Assembly (NCBI RefSeq): GCF_017980685.1
Contig: NZ_JACXXO010000008.1
Coordinates: forward strand, 186,001-250,000
Direction of reading: 5' to 3'
DNA from: Pseudomonas iridis
GTDB taxonomy: Bacteria; Pseudomonadota; Gammaproteobacteria; Pseudomonadales; Pseudomonadaceae
Length of the DNA stretch: 64,000 nt
Of this stretch, positions 35,187 through 46,461 are shown one piece after another. The notes under the pieces are model-generated. The model saw nothing but the letters and a program-made list of their open reading frames with translations. It was not told where the DNA came from and searched no databases. Both the position numbers and the translations under genes were made by a program. Position 1 is the stretch's first letter; every line of letters starts with the position of its first letter.

Positions 35187-35927
35187 TTACTTGGCCATCC
35201 TGCGTAAGGCATGCTCAATCAATTCAATCTGAAAACGGTATCGGACGTTTACATGTTTGAGCAGCACGGCGCCGATGGACAAACCCAGCACTAAGGCAAT
35301 GATCATCAGCACCGCGGTATTGCTCCAGTTACCGTCGACAGGTCCGGCCAACAAGGTTTTTCCAACCCAGGGAAAGCCACCAAACTTCTCGGCACAGACA
35401 TAAGCAGTACCCAGCAAAGCAAGGGCTGCGGCTTTTTCGCCGAAGAAATAGGCCACTCGTGCCTCGGCGCGATTGACCCTGAGTTCGATCCAGTATTTGG
35501 CCTCCAGCAAAGCCTTTTCGTTATGCCGGCGCAGCCCATCGACCAAGGCGCTTTCGTGATGCACATCATCGATCAGGCTTTTCAGGCTAATGGTCTTCCA
35601 GCGAGTGAGGAGCCAGCCGAGCGACAGAATCGGCACCAGCAGAGATAGCAGCGTCGCTATCGTCGAGAAAAGCAGCAGGCCCAAGGCCAATGTCTTGGCC
35701 CATTCAGGCAGCGGCGAATGCGAGGTGTGCCAATAGGCCATAGCCGCGGCGATGGCCATTCCGGCCCCACCCAATATCAGGCATCCATTGGCGAATCTTT
35801 CGGCATTCACCTCTAGCTTGCTGCGCCGCGCCGACGCTTTGAGTGGCTTGCAGTTGCTGAGATGTTCGAGCGCTTCGATAGTGTCGGTGAGGTTTGTAAC
35901 CGGAAATTCCTTTTCCATGACGCTCAT
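35187..35927 (-). CDS. Unrecognised four-helix membrane protein next to tRNA
   Basis: 246 residues, no family recognised. Hydrophobic segments at about 47-66, 79-107, 165-180 and 205-223; the loop between helices 2 and 3 is long and charged (DDVHHESALVDGLRRHNEKALLEAK...). Start ATG at 35927 has GGAG 6 bp before it; other ATGs at 35939 and 35918 are possible. The gene sits immediately past a tRNA and its terminator, a typical place for acquired DNA. Base composition looks more AT-rich than its neighbours by eye. Function unknown. Confidence 0.6.
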   Translation of the reverse strand: MSVMEKEFPVTNLTDTIEALEHLSNCKPLKASARRSKLEVNAERFANGCLILGGAGMAIAAAMAYWHTSHSPLPEWAKTLALGLLLFSTIATLLSLLVPILSLGWLLTRWKTISLKSLIDDVHHESALVDGLRRHNEKALLEAKYWIELRVNRAEARVAYFFGEKAAALALLGTAYVCAEKFGGFPWVGKTLLAGPVDGNWSNTAVLMIIALVLGLSIGAVLLKHVNVRYRFQIELIEHALRRMAK

Positions 35928-35975
35928 TGCTTTCTCCATTGAGGTGTTGCGAGGCACTTTCAGACATTGGCGAAT

Positions 35976-36014
35976 GCCAAAAAAAAGGCCTATGCAATTA
36001 AGCATAAGCCTTCG
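35976..36014 (-). terminator. Intrinsic terminator of the tRNA gene
   Basis: On the minus strand AAGGCTTATGC-TTAATT-GCATAGGCCTT with one mismatch, followed by TTTTTT. Starts 8 bp after the tRNA CCA end and would end the tRNA transcript. Confidence 0.85.
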
Positions 36015-36021
36015 TATTGTT

Positions 36022-36098
36022 TGGTGGGCCCACACGGACTTGAACCGTGGACCAAAGGATTATGAGTCCTCTGCTCTAACCAACTGAGCTATAGGCCC
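36022..36098 (-). tRNA. tRNA with CAT anticodon, most likely tRNA-Ile2 (lysidine-type)
   Basis: 77 nt with encoded CCA. Arms: acceptor GGGCCTA / TGGGCCC, D arm GCTC / GAGC, anticodon loop CTCATAA closed by GAGGA / TCCTT, T arm CACGG / CCGTG. The CAT anticodon could be elongator Met or Ile. Acceptor pairs C4-G69 and C5-G68 match the TilS recognition pairs of tRNA-Ile2 in E. coli, while the elongator Met tRNA differs there. The initiator is ruled out because bases 1-72 pair. I favour tRNA-Ile2 decoding AUA. Confidence 0.9.
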
Positions 36099-36113
36099 TC
36101 AGTAGGCCGCGGA

Positions 36114-39100
36114 TTATAGCGACGGTTTCGCCGCTGTGCTATCCGAAAAATCCGATACGGTAATACGCAGAAACGTCGCGGCGAACTCTTCCGGTGGCAG
36201 TGGGAGGCTGACGATGTAGCCCTGGATCTGTTCGCAGCCTTCGGCGGCAAGAAATTGTTGTTGCGCCTGGGTTTCCACGCCTTCGGCGATAACGGTGAAT
36301 TGCATGCTTCGGCCCAAGGCGATGATGGCGCGGACAATCGCCGCATCGTGCGGGTCGTCGGGCAGTCCGCGGACGAATGACTGATCGATTTTGAGGATGT
36401 CCAGCGGCAGACGCTTGAGGTAACTCAGCGAAGAATAACCGGTGCCGAAGTCGTCGATCGCCAGTTGTACGCCCAGGTGTTTGAGTTGATGCAGCACTGA
36501 CAGTGCTTCTTCAGCCTGACTCATGATGAAGTTTTCGGTAATTTCCAGTTGCAGTAAATCCGGCCTGAGACCGTTGTCCTTGAGCAGTTGCTCGATGCGC
36601 CCGAGTAGATTCGGCTGCCGCAACTGCGCCCCGGCGAGGTTGACCGACAGTGGCCCGAGGCTGTCGTAGATCTGGTTCCACTCGAACATTTGCCGGCACG
36701 CGGTCTCCAGCACCCAATCGCCGATCTGCAGAATCATCCCGTTCTCTTCGGCCAATGGAATGAAGTGCTCCGGCGGCACCTCGCCAAAAGTTGGATGGCG
36801 CCAGCGGATCAGCGCTTCGGCGCCGACGAGGCTGTGGTCGTCGAGGCTGATTTTCGGTTGGTAGTAGAGATGCAACTCTTCACGCTCAATGGCACGGCGC
36901 AGTTCGTGCTCCAGTGCCACGCGCTCGATGGCCTGCGCGGTGAGGTCGCGGGTGTAACTCTCGACGCGGTTGCGGCCCTTGGCTTTGGAGCGGTACATCG
37001 CCGCATCGGCGTTTTTCACCAGTGTGGCCACGTCGCAACCGTCGCGGGGGTACAGGCTGGTGCCGATGCTGGCGCTGATGAAAAATTCGTGTTCGCCGGC
37101 CTGAAACGGCGCGCTGAAGCAATTGAGCAGTTTTAGCGCGATATGGTCGGCGTCGCTGGCCTGTTGCAGGCCGGGCAACAGAATGATGAATTCGTCGCCG
37201 CCCAGGCGTGCGACGGTATCGATGTCGCGCAGCTGTTCTTTGAGGCGTACGGCGATGCCCTTGAGCAGCAGGTCGCCGACCGGATGACCGAGGCTGTCAT
37301 TGATGTGTTTGAAGCGGTCGAGATCGAGGAACAGCACGGCACCCAGACCGCCGTTTTCCTGCTGGTTGTTGAGTGCCGTGAGCAAACGGCTTTCGAACAA
37401 CGTGCGGTTCGGCAGGCCGGTGAGTGGGTCGTGGTGAGCCTGATAATCGAGTTTGGCCTGGGCGTGCTTGAGGCTGGAGATGTCGGCAAATACCGCAACA
37501 AAATGGGTGATGAGTTTGTCGCGGTTGCGCACTGCGCTGATAGTCAGCCAGCTCGGGTACAACTCGCCATTCTTGCGTCGGTTGGAAATCTCGCCCTGCC
37601 AGTGGCCTTCATCAGTCAACTGGTGCCACATCGCTGCGTAAAACGCGCTGTCGTGCAGGCCCGAGGCGAGCAGGCGCGGTGTATGGCCGAGGGCTTCGCT
37701 TTCGCTGTAACCGGTGATTTCGGTGAAGGCCCGGTTGACTGCGCTGATGTGCTGTTGGGTGTCGGTGATCAACACGCCTTCCGCGGTGCTTTCGAAAACA
37801 GTCGCAGCCTGTTGCAGTTTCTCCTGCATCAGGTGGCGTTCGGTGATGTCGCGGGCGATGGTCAGCATGCAGTCTTCTTCGCCGATCGGTAGCGGTCGGG
37901 CAGACACTTCGCACAGGCGAATCTGACCATCGCTGCGGCGAATATGGCAGGTGAAATCACGGACGAAGCCGTCGCGGTGCAGCAGATCGAGCATCTGTTT
38001 ACGTTCGTTGAGGTTGACCCAGATCCCCAGGTCCAGCGCCGAACGATCCACCGACATGGCGCTGTTGAACCCGGTGATCCGGCTGAAACCGTCGTTGACT
38101 TCGAGCAGCAATCCGTCGCTTTGACGCGACAGCAGCAAGCCATCCGGCGATGCATGAAATGCCTTGGCAAACTTTTCTTCCGACGTTTGCAGTTGCTGTT
38201 GGGTTTCCTTGAGCTGAGTGATGTCGCGCACCACCACGACCAGTGCGGGCGTGGTGTCGAGGTCAAAGGGTTCGGCGGAAATCAGCCCGGTAAACACCTG
38301 GCCATTGTTACGGCGAAAGGGCATTTCCAGGTTGCGAATGCTTCCGGCCTGCAACCGCTGCAACAGCCCCGGTCCGACGCCGGGAATGCCCCAGATGTTG
38401 AGGTTGGTGGCGGTCTGACCGATGACTTCTTCGGCTTTCAGTCCGATCTGCTCTTCGAAGGCCTCGTTTACTTCCAGCAAGCAACCGTCGGACAACCGCG
38501 CGATCACCAGAATGTCCGGGCATTGCTGGAACACCGAAGCAAATTTCTGCTCGGACAGGCGCAAGGCCTCCTCGGTACGTTTGGTCTCGCTGATGTCGAT
38601 CATCAGTCCGCGCATCACCGGCTCATGGCCGTGTTCGATAAGGCTGACGATGTCGCGTACCCACAGACAGCGACCGTCGGCGGTGATCACCCGGTAATCG
38701 AGGCTATGATCGCGTCCGGCCAGCACTTCGTGATCGCAAAAGCTCTGGGCGCGGGTCAGGTCGGCCGGGTGAATGATGTTGCGCCAGAACCCCGGAATCA
38801 GCCAATGCGACAGCGGATAGCCGAGCAAGTCTTCGGCGTGGGGTGACACATAGCTGTAGGTGAAGTCGCTCATTCGCGCTTCCCAGGCGATGGCCGACAA
38901 GCTCTCTACCAAGCCGCGATAGTGATACTCACTGCTGCGCAATTCCTGTTCGAGGTTGATGCGGCGGGCGATCTCTGAACTCAGGCGGCGATTGATGCGG
39001 ATAACCGCCGCCAGCACGATGATCAGGATCACCAGGCCAGGCAGGCCGTAAACCAGCAGATCCGACCAGAATGTCCGGTGATCAAGCACGTTGCCGACCC

Positions 39101-39860
39101 AATGCTCTTGAATCGCGCTGATTTCAGCGGGGGACATGTCCGCCAGGACTTTGTCCAGAATGCCCACCAGTATCTTGTTGTCACGGGGTACGCCCATCGC
39201 CAGCTGATAGCGATACGGGGTTTCGCCGCTGACGTAAAGGCCGTCGAGTTTCAGCTGACGCAGGCTCCAGACACTGGACGCGAGATCACCCACTACGGCG
39301 TCGACCTCATCGGTCGCAAGCGCTTGCAAGGCAGAGCTGACATTGGGCATGGCGACCAGATTCAGGTCGGGATGGTGGGTGCGCAGGAGTTCATGGGGCG
39401 CGTAGTTTTCCACCACGGCGATCTTCAAGCCGTACAGATCGTCAAGTTTGCGCGGTTGTGCGCCACCGACGTGGGCGAGGATGACGATGGGGAAGTCGAG
39501 GTAAGGGCGAGTGAACGACAGATATCCCTGACGCTCCGGTGTCGACATGATCCCGGGCAGCAGATCGATCTTGCCCTGCTTGACCTGCTCAAGCACCACC
39601 GTCCAGCTCACGGGTTCGACCGGGGTGAGTTTGATCGCCAGACGCTGGCGTATGACGTCTATGTAGTCAGCTGCCAGGCCCTGATAGCGGGACTGATCGT
39701 CACGAAACTCAAAAGGCGGCCACGACGCGTCGACGCCCAGGCGCAAGTCCGGATGAGCCGTCAGCCAGCTACGTTCTTCATCGGTCAGAGTCAGCGCGTC
39801 AGCCGTTGCGGTCCAGATCATCAGTGACAGCAGAATTAGCACGGACGCCAATCTGGGCAT
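36114..39860 (-). CDS. Multi-domain sensor: periplasmic binding domain, PAS repeats, GGDEF and EAL
   Basis: 1248 residues, inner membrane. Signal peptide 1-22; an SBP_bac_3-type amino-acid-binding domain about 25-250 (LRLGVDASWPPFEFRDDQSR); a membrane segment near 268-290 (VYGLPGLVILIIVLAAVIRI). Four or five PAS units follow to about 820. GGDEF (LARLGGDEFIILLPG) carries the RxxD inhibitory site RDID five residues earlier. EAL has EALIRW and DDFGTGYSSL, so both cyclase and phosphodiesterase sites look intact. Likely changes c-di-GMP in response to a small periplasmic ligand. Monocistronic, next to rpoD. Confidence 0.88.
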   Translation of the reverse strand: MPRLASVLILLSLMIWTATADALTLTDEERSWLTAHPDLRLGVDASWPPFEFRDDQSRYQGLAADYIDVIRQRLAIKLTPVEPVSWTVVLEQVKQGKIDLLPGIMSTPERQGYLSFTRPYLDFPIVILAHVGGAQPRKLDDLYGLKIAVVENYAPHELLRTHHPDLNLVAMPNVSSALQALATDEVDAVVGDLASSVWSLRQLKLDGLYVSGETPYRYQLAMGVPRDNKILVGILDKVLADMSPAEISAIQEHWVGNVLDHRTFWSDLLVYGLPGLVILIIVLAAVIRINRRLSSEIARRINLEQELRSSEYHYRGLVESLSAIAWEARMSDFTYSYVSPHAEDLLGYPLSHWLIPGFWRNIIHPADLTRAQSFCDHEVLAGRDHSLDYRVITADGRCLWVRDIVSLIEHGHEPVMRGLMIDISETKRTEEALRLSEQKFASVFQQCPDILVIARLSDGCLLEVNEAFEEQIGLKAEEVIGQTATNLNIWGIPGVGPGLLQRLQAGSIRNLEMPFRRNNGQVFTGLISAEPFDLDTTPALVVVVRDITQLKETQQQLQTSEEKFAKAFHASPDGLLLSRQSDGLLLEVNDGFSRITGFNSAMSVDRSALDLGIWVNLNERKQMLDLLHRDGFVRDFTCHIRRSDGQIRLCEVSARPLPIGEEDCMLTIARDITERHLMQEKLQQAATVFESTAEGVLITDTQQHISAVNRAFTEITGYSESEALGHTPRLLASGLHDSAFYAAMWHQLTDEGHWQGEISNRRKNGELYPSWLTISAVRNRDKLITHFVAVFADISSLKHAQAKLDYQAHHDPLTGLPNRTLFESRLLTALNNQQENGGLGAVLFLDLDRFKHINDSLGHPVGDLLLKGIAVRLKEQLRDIDTVARLGGDEFIILLPGLQQASDADHIALKLLNCFSAPFQAGEHEFFISASIGTSLYPRDGCDVATLVKNADAAMYRSKAKGRNRVESYTRDLTAQAIERVALEHELRRAIEREELHLYYQPKISLDDHSLVGAEALIRWRHPTFGEVPPEHFIPLAEENGMILQIGDWVLETACRQMFEWNQIYDSLGPLSVNLAGAQLRQPNLLGRIEQLLKDNGLRPDLLQLEITENFIMSQAEEALSVLHQLKHLGVQLAIDDFGTGYSSLSYLKRLPLDILKIDQSFVRGLPDDPHDAAIVRAIIALGRSMQFTVIAEGVETQAQQQFLAAEGCEQIQGYIVSLPLPPEEFAATFLRITVSDFSDSTAAKPSL

Positions 39861-39950
39861 AGCGCTCTCGGTATGGCTCGGGGGTGGTTGTTTCGAGTGT
39901 AGACGGGGTATGCGGGGGAGGGGTGGTGCGGAGGATTTAATCTGCTACAT

Positions 39951-39981
39951 AAACAAAACCCCCGGCCTGGGCCGGGGGTTC
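39951..39981 (-). terminator. rpoD terminator
   Basis: On the minus strand AACCCCCGGCC-CA-GGCCGGGGGTT followed by TTGTTT. It begins a few bases after the rpoD stop codon. Confidence 0.9.
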
Positions 39982-39986
39982 TGGTA

Positions 39987-41834
<1,848 letters not shown>

Positions 41835-41901
41835 AACACCCTATCCACTGAAGGTCTTGGCGGGCAAAAAACAAGCCGAGGATTATACCTGAGCTATGAC
41901 C

Positions 41902-43866
41902 TCACGCGCCAGTTGAGGTCGGGCTTGATGCGGAAACATTGCGACTTAAAAGGTCGCGCAGTTGATTTTTCTCTTCGGTACTCAGTTCGCTTTGACGCGC
42001 TTTCCTGAGTAACTGTTCCAGATTTCGCTCGCGTTGGCGGGCTGACAAGCTAGTAATGGTGTCGAAAAACTGTTGTTCAAGGTTATCTCCGTCAATCAGC
42101 CATTCCTTTTCTGCCAGTGCCTTGAGCAATCGACCCTGTTCGGTGCCGTGCCATCGCGCGATCAACTGAAATGAGTTTAGCTTGGGATTCTTCTGTACGG
42201 CTTCGAGCAGCGCCACAAGCAGCTGGGCGTTGGTCTGGTTTTCGTCCGCAATGTGCCCGGCATCTTCGACGCGCTCGGCCAATTGCGGGTGATGAAGCAG
42301 TGTGCGCAGGGCGGTCAGGGTTGGCGACTCGACGCCGATTGGCGTCCGTGGCCGCTGCTGGTCGCGATCGCCACCACGCTTGCCGTTTTTATCCCAGGGT
42401 TTTTTGCCCCATTTCTTGCCGCCGGCACCGGGTTTTTTCGGCGTCCACTCCTGCTGCGGCGCGTACATGTCCTGCGCCTGCGGCTGATGGTAGTCGCTGT
42501 AATCGGGCATTGCGTCGTAATCGAAGCCCGGATCGTAGGCGGGCGGCGCTTCCTGCGGTGCGTTTTGCGCGAGCTGACTGACGGTTTCGCTGCTCAGGCC
42601 GGTGATTTCGGTCAGGCGCTGACGCATCAGAATGCGCAGATTTGCACCTGGCACTTTGTCGATCAACGGTGCAGCGAGGGTGGCCATGTGGGCCTTGCCT
42701 TCGAGCGAGCGCGGGTCTGACTCTTCGCTCAGTTGCTGGAAGAAATAATCTGCCAGCGGCTGCGCATGCTGATTGATTCGAGCTTTGAAGGCGTCGGTGC
42801 CCTCGGCGCGAACCAGGGTATCCGGGTCTTCGCCTTCGGGCAGAAACAGGAATCGCGCGCGACGTCCATCCTGCAGGCTTGAAAGCGTTGCCTCCAATGC
42901 GCGCCACGCGGCGTTGCGGCCGGCCTGGTCGCCGTCGAAACAGAACAATACGTTGGGCACGACGCGGAACAGGCGTTTCATGTGTTCTTCGCTGGTCGCG
43001 GTGCCCAGCGTTGCGACGGCATTGCGCAGGCCTTGTTGGGCGAGGGCGATGACGTCCATATAGCCTTCGACGACGATGATTTCGTCAAGGTTGCGGTTGT
43101 TCTTGCGTGCTTCATAGAGGCCGTAGAGTTCCTGGCCTTTATGGAATACCGGGGTTTCCGGTGAGTTCAGGTATTTGGGCTTGTCGTCGCCCAGTACGCG
43201 ACCGCCGAAAGCAATGATCCGACCGCGGCTGTCGCGGATCGGGAACATCACGCGATCGCGGAAGCGGTCATAGCGCTTGCCGGTTTCGGCGTTCTCGATC
43301 AGCAGGCCGGCGTCGATCATGGCTTTTTGCTGAAGTGTGTCGCTGCTCAAGTGTTTGAACAGATTGTCCCAGCCCGGCGGAGCAAAGCCTAAACCGAAGT
43401 CTCGGGCAATCTCGCCCGTCAGGCCGCGGCCCTTGAGGTAATCCACGGCGGCTTTGCGCGCTGGGTGGCTCTTGAGCGCCTGCCGATAAAAGTCAGCGGC
43501 AGCAGTGAGCAGCGGATACAGCGGCGAATCGGTCGGCTGGCGCGGCTTGTGCGGGCGGCCACTTTCTTCGCGGGGTATTTCCATGCCGGCGGCTTTCGCA
43601 AGGTCTTCAACAGCCTGGGGGAAATCCAGATTGTCGTGATCCATGAGGAAGCCGAGCGCGTTGCCGCCGGCACCGCAACCGAAGCAGTAATAGAACTGCT
43701 TGTCGGGGCTTACGCTGAACGACGGGGTTTTTTCTTTATGAAACGGGCAGCAGGCGGTGTAGTTCTTGCCGGCCTTCTTCAATTGCACGCGCGAGCTGAC
43801 CACGTCGACGATGTCGGTGCGGTTCAGCAGGTCGTCAATGAAGCTCTGGGGAATCAGCCCGGCCAT
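41902..43866 (-). CDS. dnaG: DNA primase
   Basis: Makes RNA primers for replication with the DnaB helicase. 654 residues. CHC2 zinc finger uses Cys40, His43, Cys61 and Cys64 (CPFHKEKTPSF ... YYCFGCG). The TOPRIM core is at IIVVEGYMDVIALAQ with CFDGDQAGRNAA. The C-terminal DnaB-binding helicase-interaction domain is present after a low-complexity linker (about 440-510) rich in Gln, Lys and Gly. It is preceded by 483 bp without a gene; in relatives yqeY lies there. Confidence 0.97.
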   Translation of the reverse strand: MAGLIPQSFIDDLLNRTDIVDVVSSRVQLKKAGKNYTACCPFHKEKTPSFSVSPDKQFYYCFGCGAGGNALGFLMDHDNLDFPQAVEDLAKAAGMEIPREESGRPHKPRQPTDSPLYPLLTAAADFYRQALKSHPARKAAVDYLKGRGLTGEIARDFGLGFAPPGWDNLFKHLSSDTLQQKAMIDAGLLIENAETGKRYDRFRDRVMFPIRDSRGRIIAFGGRVLGDDKPKYLNSPETPVFHKGQELYGLYEARKNNRNLDEIIVVEGYMDVIALAQQGLRNAVATLGTATSEEHMKRLFRVVPNVLFCFDGDQAGRNAAWRALEATLSSLQDGRRARFLFLPEGEDPDTLVRAEGTDAFKARINQHAQPLADYFFQQLSEESDPRSLEGKAHMATLAAPLIDKVPGANLRILMRQRLTEITGLSSETVSQLAQNAPQEAPPAYDPGFDYDAMPDYSDYHQPQAQDMYAPQQEWTPKKPGAGGKKWGKKPWDKNGKRGGDRDQQRPRTPIGVESPTLTALRTLLHHPQLAERVEDAGHIADENQTNAQLLVALLEAVQKNPKLNSFQLIARWHGTEQGRLLKALAEKEWLIDGDNLEQQFFDTITSLSARQRERNLEQLLRKARQSELSTEEKNQLRDLLSRNVSASSPTSTGA

Positions 43867-44298
43867 GGCGTGCTCGTCGTCTGCGCTGTAATAAGTCCGA
43901 TGCGAAGGGCGGCCGGACGCGGGTCGTTGTTTGAAGCGCGCAAAATGTGCGGCTCGACCGGTGTCGTCTGCGTTATCGCTGTCGGGAAGTGTATCTGCCG
44001 AAAATCCACTGACGTTAGTACCAATCAGCCTTCGACTATTTGAAAGTGTTGCGCTGAATCCGCTGACGGCCGTTTAAAGACCTCGGATAGCTCAATAAAG
44101 CGGGCACGCATGCAGGTGCCTTGGGCTGATCGTCGTAAGAGGAATCAGTGGGTGTGCTCGTCAGTAGCCTTGAAAGGCTCGTCAGAAAAGACGTGCACCG
44201 CTGGCAAAAGAGCCAGGTCTGACGTTTGAAGCAGATTTGTCTCGGTCGCGTGTGCGGCGTCGACGATGAAGCATCAAGCGATATCCGCAAATGCCAAT
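43867..44298. other. Gene-free interval between dnaG and rpsU; yqeY not found
   Basis: About 480 bp from the dnaG start to the rpsU stop. I found no frame resembling YqeY (about 148 residues), which stands here in P. aeruginosa. The longest open frame on the minus strand (44036-44290) has no protein-like composition. Seen on the minus strand: a small hairpin AGCCTT-TC-AAGGCT and the repeat CTGACGAGC twice. The dnaG promoter must be here. Confidence 0.6.
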
Positions 44299-44319
44299 AG
44301 CCCGGCTGAGGGCCGGGCT
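44299..44319 (-). terminator. rpsU terminator
   Basis: Stem AGCCCGGC / GCCGGGCT with a 5-nt loop, about 30 bp after the rpsU stop. The T-run afterward is weak (ATTGGCATTTG), so some readthrough to dnaG is possible. Confidence 0.7.
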
Positions 44320-44349
44320 TGGCAGAAGCTTGCTACGAACGTCTGTGTA

Positions 44350-44565
44350 TTAGTACAGACGAACGGCGCGGCGCTGTTCGCGCTGAACTTTCTTGGCGTG
44401 ACGCTTAACAGCGGCTGCTGCTTTACGCTTACGCTCAGAAGTTGGCTTCTCGTAAAATTCGCGGCTACGAACTTCAGCCAGTACACCGGCTTTTTCGCAG
44501 GAGCGCTTGAAACGACGCAGAGCTACGTCGAAGGGTTCGTTCTCTTTAACTTTGACGGCTGGCAT
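44350..44565 (-). CDS. rpsU: 30S ribosomal protein S21
   Basis: 71 residues, strongly basic. It aids mRNA binding near the anti-Shine-Dalgarno. The sequence [20 protein letters not shown] continues to [20 protein letters not shown] and ends in [10 protein letters not shown], as in other gammaproteobacteria. Divergent from tsaD; 202 bp between them hold both promoters. Confidence 0.98.
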
Positions 44566-44767
44566 CCAGAGCTACCTTCTTTCATTACCGGGATCAACGT
44601 TCTCGTCGCAAAAAATTCGCGGCTGAGGTCGTCGGTTTTTAAGGGTTGCGGATGTTAACCCCTCATCGCTCGGAATGCAAAGCCTCTGATCGAAAACCGC
44701 TGGTCGGGGCATCACGCGGGGACTATTATGCGCGCCTTCGAATTCAGCCTAAACAAGGCGCAAACCC

Positions 44768-45793
44768 ATGCTAGTACTGGGATTAGAAACCTCCTGCGAC
44801 GAAACCGGCGTCGCATTATATGACAGTGAGCGGGGTCTGCTGGCCGATGCCCTGTTCAGTCAGATTGACCTGCATCGCGCCTATGGCGGTGTGGTGCCGG
44901 AGCTGGCCTCGCGTGACCACGTCAAACGCATGCTGCCCTTGATTCGTCAGGTGTTGGCCGAGGCTGGCTGTGTGCCGACCGAGATCGACGCGATCGCCTA
45001 CACCGCGGGTCCTGGCCTGGTCGGGGCGCTGCTGGTTGGTGCTTCCTGCGCCCAGGCACTGGCGTTTGCCTGGGGCATTCCGGCACTCGGTGTGCATCAC
45101 ATGGAAGGTCATTTGCTGGCGCCGATGCTGGAGCCAGAACCGCCACAATTTCCGTTCGTCGCTTTGTTGGTCTCCGGCGGTCATACGCAGTTGGTGCAGG
45201 TCGATGGCATCGGTCAATACGCGTTGCTCGGTGAGACGCTCGACGACGCGGCCGGTGAAGCTTTTGACAAGACCGCGAAGATGATGGGTCTCAATTATCC
45301 CGGCGGGCCGGAAATCGCCAAGCTGGCGGAGAAGGGTGTCGCAGGACGTTTCACTTTCCCGCGTCCGATGTGTGATCGCCCGGGGCTGGAATTCAGCTTC
45401 AGCGGTCTGAAGACCTCGGCGCTCAACACGTGGCAGCAACGCATCAGCGCCGGGGACGACAACGAGCAAGCCCGTTGCGACATCGCGCTGGCGTTCCAGC
45501 AGGCCGTGGTGGAGACTTTGACCATCAAGTGCAAGCGGGCCCTGAAACAGGCGGGCATGAAGCGCCTGGTGATTGCTGGCGGCGTCAGTGCCAACAAGGC
45601 GCTCCGTGTGTCGCTGGAGAAAATGCTCGGTGACATGAAGGGCGATGTGTTTTATGCCCGCCCCGAGTTCTGCACCGACAATGGCGCGATGATCGCGTTC
45701 GCCGGTTGCCAGCGATTGCAGGCCGGACAGCAGGAAAGTCTGGCGATCAGCGTGCAGGCGCGCTGGCCGATGGAGCAATTGTCGGCGCTCTGA
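44768..45793 (+). CDS. tsaD: tRNA N6-adenosine threonylcarbamoyltransferase
   Basis: Transfers threonylcarbamoyl to A37 of ANN-decoding tRNAs, with TsaB and TsaE. 341 residues, ASKHA fold. N-terminal phosphate-1 loop [16 protein letters not shown]; metal ligands His111 and His115 in [20 protein letters not shown] and [10 protein letters not shown] also match. A possible -10 box, TATTAT, is at 44724-44729. Its usual place beside rpsU is kept. This gene is formerly gcp. Confidence 0.97.
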   Translation: MLVLGLETSCDETGVALYDSERGLLADALFSQIDLHRAYGGVVPELASRDHVKRMLPLIRQVLAEAGCVPTEIDAIAYTAGPGLVGALLVGASCAQALAFAWGIPALGVHHMEGHLLAPMLEPEPPQFPFVALLVSGGHTQLVQVDGIGQYALLGETLDDAAGEAFDKTAKMMGLNYPGGPEIAKLAEKGVAGRFTFPRPMCDRPGLEFSFSGLKTSALNTWQQRISAGDDNEQARCDIALAFQQAVVETLTIKCKRALKQAGMKRLVIAGGVSANKALRVSLEKMLGDMKGDVFYARPEFCTDNGAMIAFAGCQRLQAGQQESLAISVQARWPMEQLSAL

Positions 45794-45817
45794 TGGGCCG
45801 CGCTCATGAACGGTATT

Positions 45818-46387
45818 TTAGAAATGCCGTTCGCGCCCGGCAAACAGGTCGCGTAGATTGCCGCGGTGGCGCCAGACGATCAGCAGCGTCAATGCGCTCA
45901 TCGGCAGCAGTGCCTCCGGTTCTTGCCAGGCCAGTAGCGGCAGGGTCAGCGGTGTGGCGACCAGCGCTGCCAGAGAGCTGGTGCGGGTCAGGTAGAACGT
46001 CAGCAGCCAGGCACACACCGCCAGCAGCGCCGCAGGCGGATACAGGGCCAGGAGCATGCCGGCAGCGGTGGCGACGCCCTTGCCGCCGCGAAAACGGAAA
46101 TACAGCGGGAACAGGTGACCGATCACGGCGCACACGCCAATCCAGGCCTGATCCTGCAGCGAAAGGCCGATAGCCGCAGCGAGCAGCACTGGCAGCAGGC
46201 CTTTGCACAGATCACCCAGCAGGGTCAGGATCGCGAGTTTGCGACCGGCCAGGCGCAGCATGTTGGTGGCGCCGGCATTGCCCGAGCCACTCATTCGCGG
46301 GTCCGGATTTCCGGTCAGGCGGCTGAGCAAAATGGCAAAGGACAGAGAGCCGAGCAGGTAGGCGAGAGTCGCCAGTAACCAAAACAT
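45818..46387 (-). CDS. plsY: Glycerol-3-phosphate acyltransferase
   Basis: Uses acyl-phosphate to acylate glycerol-3-phosphate, the first step of phospholipid synthesis. 189 residues with five hydrophobic segments. Signatures [16 protein letters not shown] and [12 protein letters not shown] (the glycine-rich GGKG loop) are clear. Convergent with tsaD and divergent from folB. Confidence 0.96.
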   Translation of the reverse strand: MFWLLATLAYLLGSLSFAILLSRLTGNPDPRMSGSGNAGATNMLRLAGRKLAILTLLGDLCKGLLPVLLAAAIGLSLQDQAWIGVCAVIGHLFPLYFRFRGGKGVATAAGMLLALYPPAALLAVCAWLLTFYLTRTSSLAALVATPLTLPLLAWQEPEALLPMSALTLLIVWRHRGNLRDLFAGRERHF

Positions 46388-46461
46388 GCTTACTATTCCG
46401 GGCGAGGACGCCCTGATTCTAACGGCGCATTGCGCCCTTGTCGTGCAGCGGAGAAAAGTGC

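Noticed and set aside
35928..36035. Longer start for the membrane protein, beginning inside the tRNA
   Set aside because: It would translate the tRNA and its terminator; a good ribosome site exists at the 35927 ATG.
44036..44290. 84-codon minus-strand frame between rpsU and dnaG
   Set aside because: Overlaps nothing recognisable, Ser/Thr/Pro-rich, no ribosome site and no YqeY similarity.
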